A stretch of DNA of 64,000 nt from Luzula sylvatica (GCA_946800325.1 OX326958.1:67498366-67562365), one strand, 5' to 3'. Positions 12,588 to 25,434 are shown, counted from the first letter of the stretch. Notes: generated by a model not told the origin, from the sequence alone. Numbers and translations are program-made.

Positions 12588-13433
12588 CTAGCTAGCTAAC
12601 AAACTAACTAACTAACTAACTAACTAATTAACTAAGTAACTTACTAACCAACTACCTTCATACATACCTATTAACTAACTAACTAACTAACTAATTAACT
12701 AACTACCTTCGTACGGACCCACTAACTAACTAACTAACTAACTATCTTCCTGCATACCAATTAACTAACTAACTAACTAACTAACTAATTAACTAACTTT
12801 CCACATACCCACTAACTAACTAACTGACTAACTAACTAAATAAATAAATAAATAAATAAATAACAAACTAATTAACAAACTAAATAACTAACTAACTAGC
12901 TATCTCCATACATACCCACTAACTAACGAACATACTTACTAACTAACAAACAAACTAACTAACTAACTAATTAACTAAATAACTAACTAACAAAGTACCC
13001 TCCTACATACCCACTAACAAACTAACTAATTATGTAACTAACTAACTAACTAATTATGTAACTAACTAACTAACTACTAGCTAACTAACTTACTAATTAA
13101 CTAAATAAGTAGCTACCTTCGTACATACCCATTAACTAAGTTAACAACTGACTAACTAACTAAATAATTAATTAACTAATTAACTAACTAACTACTAGTT
13201 AACTTACTAACTAACTATCTAACTAACTAATTAACTAACTAACTAACTAAGTAACTACTAGCTAGCTAACTAACTAACTAACTAATTAACTAAGTAACTT
13301 ACTAACCAACTACCTTCATACATACATATTAACTAACTAACTAACTAGCTAACTAACTAACTAACTAACTACCTAATTAACTAACTAACTAACGAACTAA
13401 CTAACTAACTAACTTACTAACTAACTACCTAAT

Positions 13434-13474
<41 letters not shown>

Positions 13475-13935
13475 TACTTACTAACTAACTACTAGATGAC
13501 TAACTAAATAACTAACTAATTAACGAACTATCTTCCTACATACCAGTTAACTAACTAACTAATTAATCAACTAACCAACTAACTAATTAACTAATCAACT
13601 AACCAACTAACTAATTAACTTACTATCTTCCTACACACATATTAACTAACTAACTAACTAAATAAATAACTAATTAACTAACTACCTTCCTACAAACCCA
13701 CTAACAAACTAACTAACTAAATATCTTCCTACATACATATTAACTAACTAACTAACTAACTTACTTCCTACATACCCACTAACTAACTAACTAATTAACT
13801 AACTAACTAAATAACTAACTAGTTAACTAACGAGTTAACTAACTAACTACTAGCTAACTAACTAACTAAATAACTAACTAGTTAGCTAACTAACTATTAG
13901 CTAGCTAACTAACTAACTGAATAACTAACTAGTTG

Positions 13936-13967
<32 letters not shown>

Positions 13968-14017
13968 CTAGATAACTAACTAACTAACTAACTAACTAAC
14001 TTACTTGCTAACAAATG

Positions 14018-14057
<40 letters not shown>

Positions 14058-15272
14058 CGGTACCTTCTTACACACATATTAACTAACTAACTAACTAACT
14101 AACTACTAGATAACTAGCTAACTAAATAATTAACTGACTATCCATATAACTGACTAACGAATTAACTAACTGCCTTCTTACATACATATTAACTAACTAA
14201 CTAACTAACTACCTTCTTACATACATATTAACTAACTAAATAACTAACTAATTAACAAACTAAAAAACTAACTACTAGCTAACTAACTAACTAGCTAAAT
14301 AACTAACTAACTAACTACTAGCTAACTAACTGACTAACTTACTAACTAACTAACTAAATAACTAATTAACTAACTAACTAACTAACTACTAGATAACTAG
14401 CTAACTAACTAATTAACTGACTATCCATATAACTGACTAACGAATTAACTAACTGCCTTCTTACATACATATTAACTAACTAACTAACTAACTACCTTCT
14501 TACATACATATTAACTAACTAACTAACTAACTAATTAACAAACTAAAAAACTAACTACTAGCTAACTAACTATGTAACTAACTAACTAACTACTAGATAA
14601 CTAACCAAATAACTAACTAATTAATAAACGAACTATATTCCTACATACCAATTAACTAACTAACTAACTAACTTCCTACATACCCACTAACTAACTGACT
14701 AACTAACTAAATATATAACTAACTAACTACTAGCTAACTAACAAACTAACCAACTATATAACTAACTGACTAAATAACTACTAACTAACTACCTAACTAA
14801 CTAACTAACAAACTAATTAACTAACTATGTAACTAACTAACTAACTAACTACCTTCTTACATACATATTGACTAACTAACTAACTAACTAACTAGCTAAC
14901 TAACTTATTAACTGATTAACTAACTCCCTATAACTAACTAACTATAGAACTAACTAACTAATAACTAACTAACTAACTAACTATAACTAACTAACTATCT
15001 TCCTAGATACCTATTAACTAACTAACAACCTTCTTACATAACCATTAACTAGCTAACAAATTCACTAAATAAATAAATAACTACTATCTCACTAACTAAC
15101 TAACTAACTGATTAACTAACTAACTAAAAAAATAACTAACTGATTCACTAACTAACTAACAAACAACTAGATAACTAACTAACTAACTAACTAAATAACT
15201 AACTATTTAACTAACTATCTGACGAACTAACTAACTACCTTCTTACATACATATAAACTAACTAACTAACTT

Positions 15273-15307
<35 letters not shown>

Positions 15308-15942
15308 GATTAACTGACTAACTAACTAACTAATTAACTAACTAACTAACTCACTAACTACTAGATAACTAATTAACTAACTAACTAACTAACTAACTTT
15401 CTATCTAACTAACTGACTAATAACTACCTTCTTACATACATATTAACTAACTAACTAACTAACTAACTTCTAGTTGACTAACTAGCTTACTAACTAACTA
15501 ACTAACTAACTATCTAACTAACTAACTACTATATAACTAACTAAATAACTAACTAATTAACTAACTAACTATCTTCCAACATACCAATTAACTAACTAAC
15601 TAACTAACTTCCTACATACCCACTGACTAACTAACTAAATAAATATATAACTAACTAACGAACTACTAACCAGCTAAATAACTAATTAACTAAATAACTA
15701 ACTAACTAACTAACTAATTAACAAACTATGTAACTAACTAACTAACTACCTTATTACATACATATTGACTAACTAAGTAACTAAGTAACTAACTAACTGA
15801 CTAACTAACTATCGTCCTAAATACGTATTAATTAACTAACTAACTAACTAATTAACTAACTACCTTCCTACCAACCCAGTAACTAACTAACTAGCTAACT
15901 AACTAACTAAATATCTTCCTACATACCTATTAGCTAACTAAC
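10637..15942. repeat. Degenerate (CTAA)n satellite, block 2
   Basis: This block has the same composition as block 1. Marker words help align it with other blocks: CGTCCTAAATACG at 10838 and 15813, and CGGTACCTTCTTACACAC near 14048. No gene is possible because stops occur about every 12 bases in all frames. It ends at the CTAAC target duplication (15938-15942) of the Athila element. Confidence 0.97.
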
Positions 15943-16320
15943 TGATGTGAGGCAAATAAGGCACAAATTTAATGCTTGATTTAGGGGTTTTAGCCCTTGT
16001 GAAGAACAATTCTATATACTTTATTAATCATATTTGAGATAACATGAATATTTCTTCACTAAGTGTGTTTTACTGCTTAATCACAGGAATTAGAAGGAAT
16101 TTCTGGGAATTTGGAGAGTGTAGTTGTCTCCAACACGTCAAGAGGAGTAAAAACGATATATTACATCGATATATTCGGTACATGAATGAGACGGGAGGCA
16201 AACAATTATCATGATGAAAACTTACACAAAAGTTTACACGAAAACCACTCAACCCTTAGCCCTTATCCTGCCCACCTACCTTTGGTGGGAATTACTTCCT
16301 TACCCCCAATCCTCTCCACC

Positions 16321-16382
16321 AACTCGTGGCCAATAAGAAGACTCCATGAGTGCTATAAATATGACCACAAGGGCCACGAGTT
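16321..16382 (+). promoter_or_regulatory. LTR core promoter framed by an inverted repeat
   Basis: TATAAATA lies at 16354-16361, with a CCAAT word about 25 bases upstream. The box is bracketed by a perfect 11-bp inverted repeat, AACTCGTGGCC at 16321-16331 and GGCCACGAGTT at 16372-16382. Transcription would be expected to start about 30 bases downstream of the TATA box, near the beginning of the CT tract. The arrangement recurs in the 3' LTR and in the diverged copy at 32164-32225. Confidence 0.8.
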
Positions 16383-16402
16383 TGGTACGCTCTTTTTACG
16401 TC

Positions 16403-16405
<3 letters not shown>

Positions 16406-16443
<38 letters not shown>
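16406..16443 (+). repeat. (CT)n microsatellite in 5' LTR
   Basis: An uninterrupted CT tract lies just after the predicted start site. It is 18 bp shorter than in the 3' LTR. The apparent Ser-Leu and Arg-Glu open frames across it are artefacts of the dinucleotide. Confidence 0.95.
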
Positions 16444-16445
<2 letters not shown>

Positions 16446-17096
16446 GTTTAAGCAAGTCCAAGAAACTTTCAAGAACGCGCAAGAATTGCAACTACGAACG
16501 ATAATTTTTCTAAGATCGGTCACCGAATAGAAGCTCACTTCATTCGGTGAATCGGTTTACACTTCGACTAAGGAAAAGTGTGGAATTAGGGTGAAACTTA
16601 TTTCATTCGAACTTTCACAAGCGAAGAGTCGAGCTTTCTCGGCGTGATTGGTTGGAAGCTTCTTTTCAATCAACCTTTGCACATCTTGAGCCCACCCAAC
16701 CGGTACGAAGCTCACTTCTATTGACGGGTGGATCGGTACGAAAGGAAATTGTTGGGCGCATTGACTAGCTCTCTAGCAACTCGAACAACAAGGAAGGCAC
16801 TCAAGACGAGACTCGGAGCTCTCTTCATCTCTCTAGGTGTTTTCCTTCCTTTCTTGCATTTCTTGTAGCATAAAATTACTTGGATTTGTGTAAATCTTGT
16901 TCTTGCTTGAATCCTTTGTTTGCTTGAATGAATCCTTGTTAATTGAATTGAATCTTTGTTCTAAACTTGTTCTTTTACTTGATCTTTTGCTCTCAATTTC
17001 TGCCTTAAACTTAGTTCAAATTTCCATTAATTCAATCCCAAAACAAACCATCAAACTGCTCCCAATTCAAATCTCAAACTTAATTCCAGAACTACT

Positions 17097-17436
17097 TCCG
17101 TTATAACGGACACAATTTGCGTTACAACGGACTGGACGGTTGGTCCTTTAATTTTCAGTTGGTTATACTTCCGTTGTAACGCACATACATGTCCGTTGTA
17201 ACGGACTAGTGAGGATTTTCACGCAAGAGGCTCAATACAAGTGCGTTATAACAGACATAAGGGTCCGTTGTAACGGATTAACCAATCCGTTGCAACGCAA
17301 CCACTGTTCGTTATAACGGACAAGTATAGTGCGTTAAAACGGAGTTTCATCCGTTGTAACGGACGTTCATCTCACACTTAGCGCAGAAATTTCACTCAAG
17401 TCCGTTGTAACGGAACCCACTTCCGTTGTAACGGAC
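17097..17436 (+). repeat. Array of CCGTT-AACGG palindromes in 5' LTR
   Basis: About 12 imperfect palindromes lie in 340 bases, the commonest being TCCGTTGTAACGGA. Variants swap one arm to GCGTT or the middle to TA, AC or GC. They are separated by unrelated spacers of about 10-50 bases. Each has two-fold symmetry about a 2-base centre. Confidence 0.9.
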
Positions 17437-17616
17437 TATCTTCTGTAAATTTTCTTCGTTATTTCTCATCCATTTCGATCCAAATTTTGACGCAATTGCT
17501 CCCCGTGGAACGAATCTATACATTTGCCACTGTACAAACTTAGATTACAAATTTTGTTGATTGTTCGGGGTTTTTACCACAACGATATTTTACACCACAA
17601 AAACCCGCTCATCAAA

Positions 17617-17634
17617 TGGCGCCGCTGCCGGGGA
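17617..17634 (+). promoter_or_regulatory. Primer binding site (tRNA-Asp type)
   Basis: TGGCGCCGCTGCCGGGGA lies two bases after the 5' LTR. It resembles the complement of the plant tRNA-Asp 3' end used by Athila elements. Confidence 0.85.
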
Positions 17635-17744
17635 GCGGTGTTTAAGTCAATATTTTAGATCGAAACTTGAGATTTAAATTCATAAATTTGTTTACTCACT
17701 TCTTTGTTTCTTTTGTGACAATCTAGGTGAAGGAAGAAAACTTT

Positions 17745-20700
17745 ATGCACAACACAAGATCACGAAAAGGCGAATTACTTCCATTTGTCAAGGAAATCGA
17801 AAGAAGGAACAAGAGCTCTAAGAAGAGCAAGGAACCGACACAAGAAGATCAAGACGAACCTCAACTTCAAACTCAAACTTTTTCTTCTTTCTCTACTCAT
17901 TTAAATTCAAATATGGGTGATGAAACAAGAGCTCCAAGGCCAAAAACCTTGAGAGAATTAGTAGCACCTGGAAATGTGGAGGATAATTATAATTTTATTA
18001 GGCCCAATATTCCGAATTTCAAAGCGGATCCGAGCATTATAGGCTCATTGCCTATTTTTCATGGAAAAGCCACGGAAAACCCTCATAAACACTTAAAAGA
18101 TTTCAAGATTCAACTAAACATATATTCGAATTATGAAGCTTTTAGTGACATTCTTCTTCTTCTTTTTCCTTACTCATTAGGTGAAGGACCGAAAGATTGG
18201 TTCTACGCGCTTAGAGGCCCTCTCGCATTCAACGAAGTAGCAACCCTCTTCAAGGAGAGGTACTTTTCGGCCTCTCGATTGGCGGCTATAAGGCGAGAAC
18301 TTTTGGCAATAACGCAAAAACCGAACGAAACATTCCACGAATACTACGATCGATTCATGCGTTTGAAGGAAGAATGCCCAAGCCACAATGTCGCGGTCCA
18401 ATTCCTCTACGAACAATTCATTAACGGGCTAGGATACTCGGAGAACCAATTCCTCAACGCATCCGCGGGGGGAAGTATCGCGAACAAAGACCTCGAAGAA
18501 ATTAAGAAGCTACTCGAAGTGATGGCAACCAATTCTCAATCAAGAAGGAACGTCGAATACCGAGTTAACGCGTGTAGCGACCTCAATGTCGACATGCTTA
18601 ACGACAAGCTCGAGATCATCATGAAGGCTTTGGGCAAGGAGGAAACGAAAAAATGTGGGGTTTGCCTCGCAAATACCCACCACACCGATGAATGCCCGAG
18701 TGTGATCGAAGATGCAAATGCCGTTTACAAGAAATTTGACGCTTCAAATTCGTATAATCCGAATCTCCGCAACCATCCTAACTTTAGTTGGTCGAATCCA
18801 AACAATGCTCAACCCGATCCTTACCGACAAGCGGTCGCAAAACCAGCCACGTACCAACACCCAAATGCGACTCAAGCGATTCATAAACCAACCCAAACAC
18901 AAGAACCAAATCAAGACATGAAAACGATAATGGAAATGTTGCAAGGTATCAATAAAAACATGGAAACGATGAAGCAAGAATTTAAGCAAGAATTGAAGCA
19001 AGAGATCTCAAGTGTAAGGCAAGAAGTTTCGAACACGAATCGCCATGTGGGCAACTTGGAGACTCAAATCAATCAAATTGCCACTCGAGTAAACATAATC
19101 GAATCCCAAGGTACATCTCGACTCCAATCTCAATCTTTGGCCCCTTCCGAGCAAAGGCATGTGAACGCAATATCGCTCCGAAGCGGTAAAGAGGTGGGAG
19201 AAAGTTCGAAGAGCAAGGAGGTACAAGAAGAAAAGGAGCTCGAGGTACCGATACCGAAGAAGAGTCCGACTCAAGCCGCGACGTTACCAACTCAAGAACT
19301 AGAAACAAAATCGACTCAAGTCAAGCCACCTTTCCCGAGTCGTCTCCCAAAGCCAATCGAATCGAACAACGACGTGCTTGCCATCTTAAAGAAGGTGGAG
19401 GTAAACATTCCTCTACTCGAAGCAATCAAAGAAGTGCCTCGTTTGGCAAAATATCTCAAGGCATTGTGCACGAACAAAAGAAAGACGAAAGGAGATGAGT
19501 TGATTAGTGTGGGGGAGAGTGTTTCGGCGATTTTGAGACTCCCCCAAAAGCACAAAGATCCGGGGATGTTCGCTATCCCTTGCAAAATTGGGCAACACGA
19601 GTTACCCAAATGCATGCTCGATTTAGGCGCATCCATCAATGTAATGCCCTTCTCGGTTTTCAAAACCCTAGATCTCGGCCCTCTCGACGATACACAAGTA
19701 GTAATTCAATTGGCCGATAGATCTACGACGAAGCCGGTGGGAGTAGTCGAAGATGTGATCGTGACGGTGAATGGACTTTACTTCCCCGCGGATTTCTACG
19801 TGTTGGACATGAATGAGGGGAGTAACGATTCAACCCCGATTCTCCTTGGACGGCCATTTTTGAAGACGGCGCGCACAAAGATCGATGTACACGCGGGAGA
19901 GCTCACGATGGAGTTCGATGATGAGGTAATCAAATTCAATATTTTTGACAAACTAAAGGAACCCATTGTAGGTACACTCAACTTAAGTGCTATGGACGTG
20001 GTCGACGATTGTGTACAAGAAGTCATGGATAGCTCATTCGAAAACTTTCAATGGAGCTCAAACCCTTTGTTCGAAGAATTTGAAGGATGTGACAATCCTA
20101 CATTCGAAATCGAATCGGAGTTGGAAGAAGAACGAAGCATAGATCAAGCACTCTTTCTAAGAGACCTCGAAATCCCGATGCAAAGAGCTCCACCTTCAAT
20201 CCAACAAGCTCCAAGGTTAGAATTGAAAAAATTACCTATTGGACTAAAGTATGCTTTTCTCGATGAAGCGGAAACTTTGCCGGTAATAATCGCCTCGAAC
20301 CTAGCAAAGGAGCAAGAAGAAAAACTCATCGAAATGCTAAAAAGGAATAAGAAGGCTTTCGGGTGGACACTCTCCGACATTCCGGGCATCTCCCCCTCCA
20401 TGTGCACACACCGAATCCTTCTCGAAGACGGAGCAAAACCATCACGCGAACCTCAAAGACGGCTCAATCCACCCATGATGGAAGTAGTAAAAAAGGAGGT
20501 GATCAAATTGTTAGATGCGGGGATAATCTATCCCATTGCCGACTCGAAATGGGTCTCGCCCATACACGTGGTACCGAAGAAAACGGGGATGACGATAGTT
20601 GAGAACGATGAAGGCGATCAAGTACCGACTCGAGTTCAAAACGGGTGGCGAGTTTGCATCGATTACCGAAAACTCAATAAGGCGACGAAAAAGGACCACT

Positions 20701-23120
20701 TCCCACTTCCATTCATCGATCAAATGATAGAAAGACTCGCGGGAAATCCGTTCTATTGCTTCCTCGATGGATTTTCGGGCTATTTCCAAATACCGGTCGC
20801 ACCCGAAGATCAAGAGAAGACCACATTCACGTGCCCGTTTGGTACCTTCGCGTACCGACGCATGCCATTCGGGCTATGCAATGCTCCGGGTACTTTCCAA
20901 AGGTGTATGCTTTCTATTTTCTCCGATTATATTTCCAAATTTATAGAAGTTTTTATGGATGACTTTTCGGTATTTGGTGACTCATTCGAATCATGTCTAA
21001 GCCACTTGTCACAAATACTCGAAAAGTGCATCGAAGCTAACCTTGTTTTGAATTTTGAGAAATGCCACTTCATGGTGAGCGAAGGAATTGTTTTAGGTCA
21101 TTTAATCTCGGAGAAAGGAATGGAAGTCGACAAGGCGAAAATCGACGTAATCAAGACGCTTCCGTATCCAAGGACGGTGAAAGACGTGCGATCCTTTCTC
21201 GGCCATGCGGGATTCTATAGGCGCTTCATCAAAGACTTCTCGAAAACCTCGCAACCGATGTGCCAACTTCTCCAAAAAGATGCAAAATTCGAGTTCAATG
21301 CAAAGTGCAAGGAGGCTTTCGACAATCTCAAGGAAAAGCTTTGCTCCGCGCCTATCATCAAGTCGCCAAATTGGGAGCTACCATTCGAAATAATGTGCGA
21401 TGCTAGTGACACGAGTGTGGGGGCGGTACTTGGCCAAAGAGAAGGAAAAGACCCTCACGTCATCGCCTACGCCTCAAAGTCTCTCGACAATGCCCAACGA
21501 AACTACACCACCACCGAAAAGGAACTCCTCGCAATTGTGTTTGCATTGGAGAAATTTCGTTCTTATCTTTTAGGTACGAAAGTGATAGTCTTCTCGGATC
21601 ACGGAGCGTTGAGACACTTGATGAAGAAGAAGGAATGCAAACCGAGATTGCTCCGATGGATCCTTTTGCTTCAAGAATTCGACCTCGAGATCAAGGACAA
21701 AAAGGGATGCGAAAATCTCGTGGCGGATCATTTGAGTCGGCTCCCATTGAAGATTGAAGACCTCGTTCCGATTCGCGAGGAATTCCCCGAGGAACACGTT
21801 CTCGCGGCCCAAGTCGAAGCGCCATGGTACGCCGACCTAGCCAACTACATCGTCACGAAGAATTTTCCCCCGAGCTTCTCCAAGGCACAACGCGATAAAA
21901 TGAAAAGCAACGCTCGATTCTACATTTGGGAAGACCCGATCTTATTTCGAATTTGCACCGACCAAGTAATTCGAAAATGCGTCCACCAAAATGAGGTACA
22001 ATCTATCCTTTCTTTTTGTCATACATTACAATGTGGTGGACATTTCGGTATCGCACGTACCACACACAAGGTACAAGAATGTGGATTTTATTGGCCAACC
22101 TTGCATAAAGACGTTGCGAACTTTGTGAAAGGTTGTGGAAATTGCCAAAAGACGGGGAACTTGAGCCGTAGAAATCAAATGCCCCTCAATTCAATCTATG
22201 TGTGTGAACCATTCGATGTTTGGGGCATTGATTTCATGGGCCCGTTTCCATCGTCTTTTGGCTACACTTACATCTTGTTGTGTGTAGATTACGTGACAAA
22301 ATGGGTGGAGGCGGTACCAACCAAGCATGCGGATTCGAAAACGGTGGTGGACTTCTTGAAGAAAAGCATCTTTCAACGATTCGGTATACCAAGAGTTCTT
22401 ATAAGCGATCGAGGCTCTCATTTTTGCAATCGATATCTCCAAAGCCTCCTCGAGAAATACCATGTGAGCCATCGAACCTCCACCGCGTATCATCCTCAAA
22501 CAAACGGCCAAGCGGAGGTTTCGAATCGAGAAATAAAGTCTATTTTGGAGAAGGTGGTGAACCCGACACGAAAGGATTGGAGTACTCGACTCGGCGACGC
22601 ACTTTGGGCGTACCGTACCGCTTTCAAAACGCCAATAGGTATGACTCCTTTCAAACTCGTGTACGGAAAGGCGTGCCATTTACCGGTCGAGTTAGAGCAC
22701 AAGGCCTTTTGGGCGATCAAGCAATTTGTCCTCGACTACCCGAAGGACGCATCGGCACGTAAGCTTCAATTACTCGAGCTAGACGAATTCCGGCAAGAGG
22801 CCTACGACAATTCGAGTTTGTGCAAGGCAAGGGCCAAAAGATTTCATGACCGAATGATTCAAAAGAAAGATTTTCATGAGGGGGAAAGAGTGTTGTTATT
22901 CAACTCTCGTCTCAAACTTTTCCCCGGGAAACTTCGGTCCCGATGGATCGGCCCTTTTGTGGTCACCAATGTGACTACATTTGGGGTTGTCGAAATTCGA
23001 AGCGAGGAAACGAACAAAACGTTCAAGGTAAACGGCCATCGACTCAAGCATTACCATGCAAACTTCGAAACCGGGTGGATGGAGGAGCAAGCTCTAGAAC
23101 CCGACGACACCTCCCAATGA
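17745..23120 (+). CDS. Athila Gag-Pol polyprotein (1791 aa, intact)
   Basis: The first ATG of the frame is at 17745; the open frame extends six codons further upstream without another ATG. Approximate residues: Gag capsid-like domain 104-220; zinc knuckle [14 protein letters not shown] (CX2CX4HX4C) 303-317; aspartic protease with [10 protein letters not shown] near 624; reverse transcriptase from about 900 with [11 protein letters not shown] (967) and catalytic FMDD (1070); RNase H with MCDAS (1213) and TEKELLA (1259); integrase with an HHCC finger (1425-1465), GIDFMGP (1494), SDRGSHF (1553) and [10 protein letters not shown] (1586), which supply the D-D-E acids; and a C-terminal GPF module RWIGPFVV (1733). 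The domain order PR-RT-RH-IN is that of Ty3/gypsy. Every key motif I looked for is present with no stop or frameshift, so the copy may be transposition-competent. Gag and Pol share one frame, so no frameshift signal is needed. Confidence 0.96.
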   Translation: MHNTRSRKGELLPFVKEIERRNKSSKKSKEPTQEDQDEPQLQTQTFSSFSTHLNSNMGDETRAPRPKTLRELVAPGNVEDNYNFIRPNIPNFKADPSIIGSLPIFHGKATENPHKHLKDFKIQLNIYSNYEAFSDILLLLFPYSLGEGPKDWFYALRGPLAFNEVATLFKERYFSASRLAAIRRELLAITQKPNETFHEYYDRFMRLKEECPSHNVAVQFLYEQFINGLGYSENQFLNASAGGSIANKDLEEIKKLLEVMATNSQSRRNVEYRVNACSDLNVDMLNDKLEIIMKALGKEETKKCGVCLANTHHTDECPSVIEDANAVYKKFDASNSYNPNLRNHPNFSWSNPNNAQPDPYRQAVAKPATYQHPNATQAIHKPTQTQEPNQDMKTIMEMLQGINKNMETMKQEFKQELKQEISSVRQEVSNTNRHVGNLETQINQIATRVNIIESQGTSRLQSQSLAPSEQRHVNAISLRSGKEVGESSKSKEVQEEKELEVPIPKKSPTQAATLPTQELETKSTQVKPPFPSRLPKPIESNNDVLAILKKVEVNIPLLEAIKEVPRLAKYLKALCTNKRKTKGDELISVGESVSAILRLPQKHKDPGMFAIPCKIGQHELPKCMLDLGASINVMPFSVFKTLDLGPLDDTQVVIQLADRSTTKPVGVVEDVIVTVNGLYFPADFYVLDMNEGSNDSTPILLGRPFLKTARTKIDVHAGELTMEFDDEVIKFNIFDKLKEPIVGTLNLSAMDVVDDCVQEVMDSSFENFQWSSNPLFEEFEGCDNPTFEIESELEEERSIDQALFLRDLEIPMQRAPPSIQQAPRLELKKLPIGLKYAFLDEAETLPVIIASNLAKEQEEKLIEMLKRNKKAFGWTLSDIPGISPSMCTHRILLEDGAKPSREPQRRLNPPMMEVVKKEVIKLLDAGIIYPIADSKWVSPIHVVPKKTGMTIVENDEGDQVPTRVQNGWRVCIDYRKLNKATKKDHFPLPFIDQMIERLAGNPFYCFLDGFSGYFQIPVAPEDQEKTTFTCPFGTFAYRRMPFGLCNAPGTFQRCMLSIFSDYISKFIEVFMDDFSVFGDSFESCLSHLSQILEKCIEANLVLNFEKCHFMVSEGIVLGHLISEKGMEVDKAKIDVIKTLPYPRTVKDVRSFLGHAGFYRRFIKDFSKTSQPMCQLLQKDAKFEFNAKCKEAFDNLKEKLCSAPIIKSPNWELPFEIMCDASDTSVGAVLGQREGKDPHVIAYASKSLDNAQRNYTTTEKELLAIVFALEKFRSYLLGTKVIVFSDHGALRHLMKKKECKPRLLRWILLLQEFDLEIKDKKGCENLVADHLSRLPLKIEDLVPIREEFPEEHVLAAQVEAPWYADLANYIVTKNFPPSFSKAQRDKMKSNARFYIWEDPILFRICTDQVIRKCVHQNEVQSILSFCHTLQCGGHFGIARTTHKVQECGFYWPTLHKDVANFVKGCGNCQKTGNLSRRNQMPLNSIYVCEPFDVWGIDFMGPFPSSFGYTYILLCVDYVTKWVEAVPTKHADSKTVVDFLKKSIFQRFGIPRVLISDRGSHFCNRYLQSLLEKYHVSHRTSTAYHPQTNGQAEVSNREIKSILEKVVNPTRKDWSTRLGDALWAYRTAFKTPIGMTPFKLVYGKACHLPVELEHKAFWAIKQFVLDYPKDASARKLQLLELDEFRQEAYDNSSLCKARAKRFHDRMIQKKDFHEGERVLLFNSRLKLFPGKLRSRWIGPFVVTNVTTFGVVEIRSEETNKTFKVNGHRLKHYHANFETGWMEEQALEPDDTSQ

Positions 23121-23357
23121 TGAGCTCGGCCAAGTCGAGCTCAAGACGTTAAACAAGAGCGCTAGCGAGGGAGGCACGCCCACGCATCAAAGGTTGTATC
23201 TCTCTATTATCCCTCTTTTAGGAATTTTCGATTTGTTATACTTGAGGACAAGTAATCTCTAAGTGTGGGGGGGTAACATACAATCTTTGACCTGTATGAG
23301 CCCAATTAAAAATTTAAAAATCAGGGAAAAGTGAAAATTTTTGATCTGTCCAGCAAC

Positions 23358-23750
23358 TCCGTTGTAACGGACCTCAATGTCCGTTGTAACGGACTGTACA
23401 GAAATTTAAAATTTTGACTGGCGCCAAGAGTTCCGTTGTAACGGAATAGTATTGCGTTGTAACGGAGAGCCCTCTAAATTCAATTCTCATTCTACGGCTA
23501 GTACTCCGTTACGACGGAATACAATTGCGTTACAACGGACCAAAAATAGCGTTGCAACGGACATAAAAAACACAGTAAATTGCGTTGCAACGGTAAATTC
23601 CCAAAATTTTCCAGAACTATGTGCGTTGTAACGGACCTCAATGTCCGTTGCAACGGACATACTCAGAATTTTCAAACTAAGCTACGAATAGTTCTCCGTT
23701 ATAACGCAGTTAGTACGTTGTAACGGACATTATACTGCGTTGTAACGGAA
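23358..23750 (+). repeat. Array of CCGTT-AACGG palindromes after pol
   Basis: About 13 copies of the TCCGTTGTAACGGA family, including GCGTTGCAACGGAC and GCGTTACAACGGAC variants, are spaced through about 390 bases. It is the same motif as in the LTR, but the spacers differ, so this is not simply duplicated LTR sequence. Confidence 0.9.
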
Positions 23751-24277
23751 TAGTTACTGGCAAGTTTTCTCTTTTAATTAAAATTTTCGAATATTTAACA
23801 TTATTTTTGAACCCGGAGCATCAATGATAAATAAGTCAAGCAATAAATGCATAAAAAGATTTTTCTCCACTTCAGTGAATTAAAATTGTTGGTTTTTAAA
23901 CGAATGTTCATTTAACTCTGAATTTCGCTCTCAAAATTGAAAGTTTGCAAAATATTTTAGAGGATTTGGTTATGATTTTGAAGAGATCTATTCGGGGATT
24001 CCAGCCCTATTGTTTCAAATTTCACGAGTTTGAAACACTTGATCGATGCGCGGTTCATGCGATACGTTTTAACTCGATTTTCGAACCCGTAATTGATAAT
24101 TGACTTATGAGTAAGGTTCTTAGCGTGGCCGTTAAAGTACGTTTTGCTAGATTTAAAACATGACCAATTGCACTATGAAATGACCGTTTGTGGGGACCCG
24201 TTAGTAGATCAATTATACCCGTTTGTTTAAAAAAAAAAAAATAAATAAAAAAATAAAAAAAATAAATAAAATAAAAT

Positions 24278-24447
24278 GAAGGTCAAAAGACAACACCGAG
24301 AGTAACCTCATTGCATTTCGGTGTAGTGGGGCTTTCGGTTAAAGACTTCATATAAAAAAAAGAGTGAGAAAAGATGAAGGTCAAAATACAACACCGAGAG
24401 TAACCTCATTGCATTTCGGTGTAGTGGGGCTTTCGGTTAAAGACTTC
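24278..24447 (+). repeat. Duplicated 72-bp unit before the PPT
   Basis: Two near-identical units, 24278-24349 and 24375-24447, are separated by a short A-rich spacer. Each contains ACACCGA and TCGGTGT, which can pair as a 7-bp stem. The element at 30274 has a different repeat in the same place. Confidence 0.85.
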
Positions 24448-24896
24448 CAAAGAGAGAAAGGAAAACGAATGAGCGGGAAAATTGATCGAAAACGGGTATG
24501 AACCTTGTACCATTGTACCAAACGTGTTTTAAAATGAATAACTTGCATTTAAGATCATCTAGCAAAACGGGAAATTTTGGCCCGATAATAGCCTTCGAAT
24601 TGAGTCCTTTTGAGATTGTGGAGTAAAGCAATTCGAAGTAAAAACGTTTAAATCGCTCTTACCGCTTGAGATCGAGTGTCATGAAAAACTCTTATGAAAT
24701 TTCGAACTAATTTGGAGATCTAATAATGAAAAGACCAATATCATTCTAAATAACTATTGAACTTGATGAAATGAGAGTGAACCATTTGATTCGTGAAATT
24801 AGTTTTTGAACCAACAATATAACTTCAACAAAATCTTATGCAATTCTCTCTTATGTTTGACTTTTATACTCTAATTGATCGAGGACGATCAAAGAT

Positions 24897-24912
24897 TTAA
24901 GTGTGGGGGTAT
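24897..24912 (+). promoter_or_regulatory. Polypurine tract (PPT)
   Basis: AAGTGTGGGGGTAT lies immediately upstream of the 3' LTR start (TGATG at 24914). This is the expected place for plus-strand priming and has a wording common in Athila elements. Confidence 0.8.
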
Positions 24913-24913
24913 T

Positions 24914-25373
24914 TGATGTGAGGCAAATAAGGCACAAATTTAATGCTTAATTTAGGGGTTTTAGCCCTTGTGAAGAACAATTCTATATACTTTATTAATC
25001 ATATTTGAGATAACATGAATATTTCTTCACTAAGTGTGTTTTACTGCTTAATCACAGGAATTAGAAGGAATTTCTGGGAATTTGGAGAGTGTAGTTGTCT
25101 CCAACACGTCAAGAGGAGTAAAAACGATATATTACATCGATATATTCGGTACATGAATGAGACGGGAGGCAAACAATTATCATGATGAAAACTTACACAA
25201 AAGTTTACACGAAAACCACTCAACCCTTAGCCCTTATCCTGCCCACCTACCTTTGGTGGGAATTACTTCCTTACCCCCAATCCTCTCCACCAACTCGTGG
25301 CCAATAAGAAGACTCCATGAGTGCTATAAATATGACCACAAGGGCCACGAGTTTGGTACGCTCTTTTTACGTC

Positions 25374-25434
<61 letters not shown>

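Larger units (their letters stand above)
15943..17614 (+). repeat. Athila element 5' LTR (1672 bp)
   Basis: TGATGTGAGGC...GCTCATCA. It contains the TATA promoter, a CT microsatellite in the predicted leader and an array of CCGTTGTAACGG-type palindromes. It is identical to the 3' LTR as far as I could compare, except for one base and 18 bp of CT repeat. Confidence 0.96.
23121..24913 (+). other. Athila 3' untranslated internal region
   Basis: Some 1.8 kb follow pol without a substantial open frame. Many Athila elements carry an env-like gene here; I see none on either strand. The region contains the second palindrome array (23358-23750), A-rich stretches (24226-24277), two tandem-like units (24278-24447) and the polypurine tract. 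Confidence 0.85.

Noticed and set aside
16186..16530. Ser-Leu and Arg-Glu repeat proteins in the Athila LTRs (also at 25157-25527 and 32159-32371)
   Set aside because: They are translations of the CT microsatellite in the LTR leader; their length follows the repeat number.
17097..17436. CRISPR-like array (short palindromic repeats with unique spacers)
   Set aside because: The repeats are 14-16 bases, variable in sequence, irregularly spaced and lie inside plant retrotransposon LTRs. No cas gene is present.
17617..17634. tRNA gene
   Set aside because: Only the 18-base complement of a tRNA 3' end is present, directly after an LTR, so it is a primer site.
19008..22720. Numerous minus-strand and +1/+2 frames within the Athila Gag-Pol
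   Set aside because: They are shadows of the 1791-codon frame, with no motif or start context of their own.
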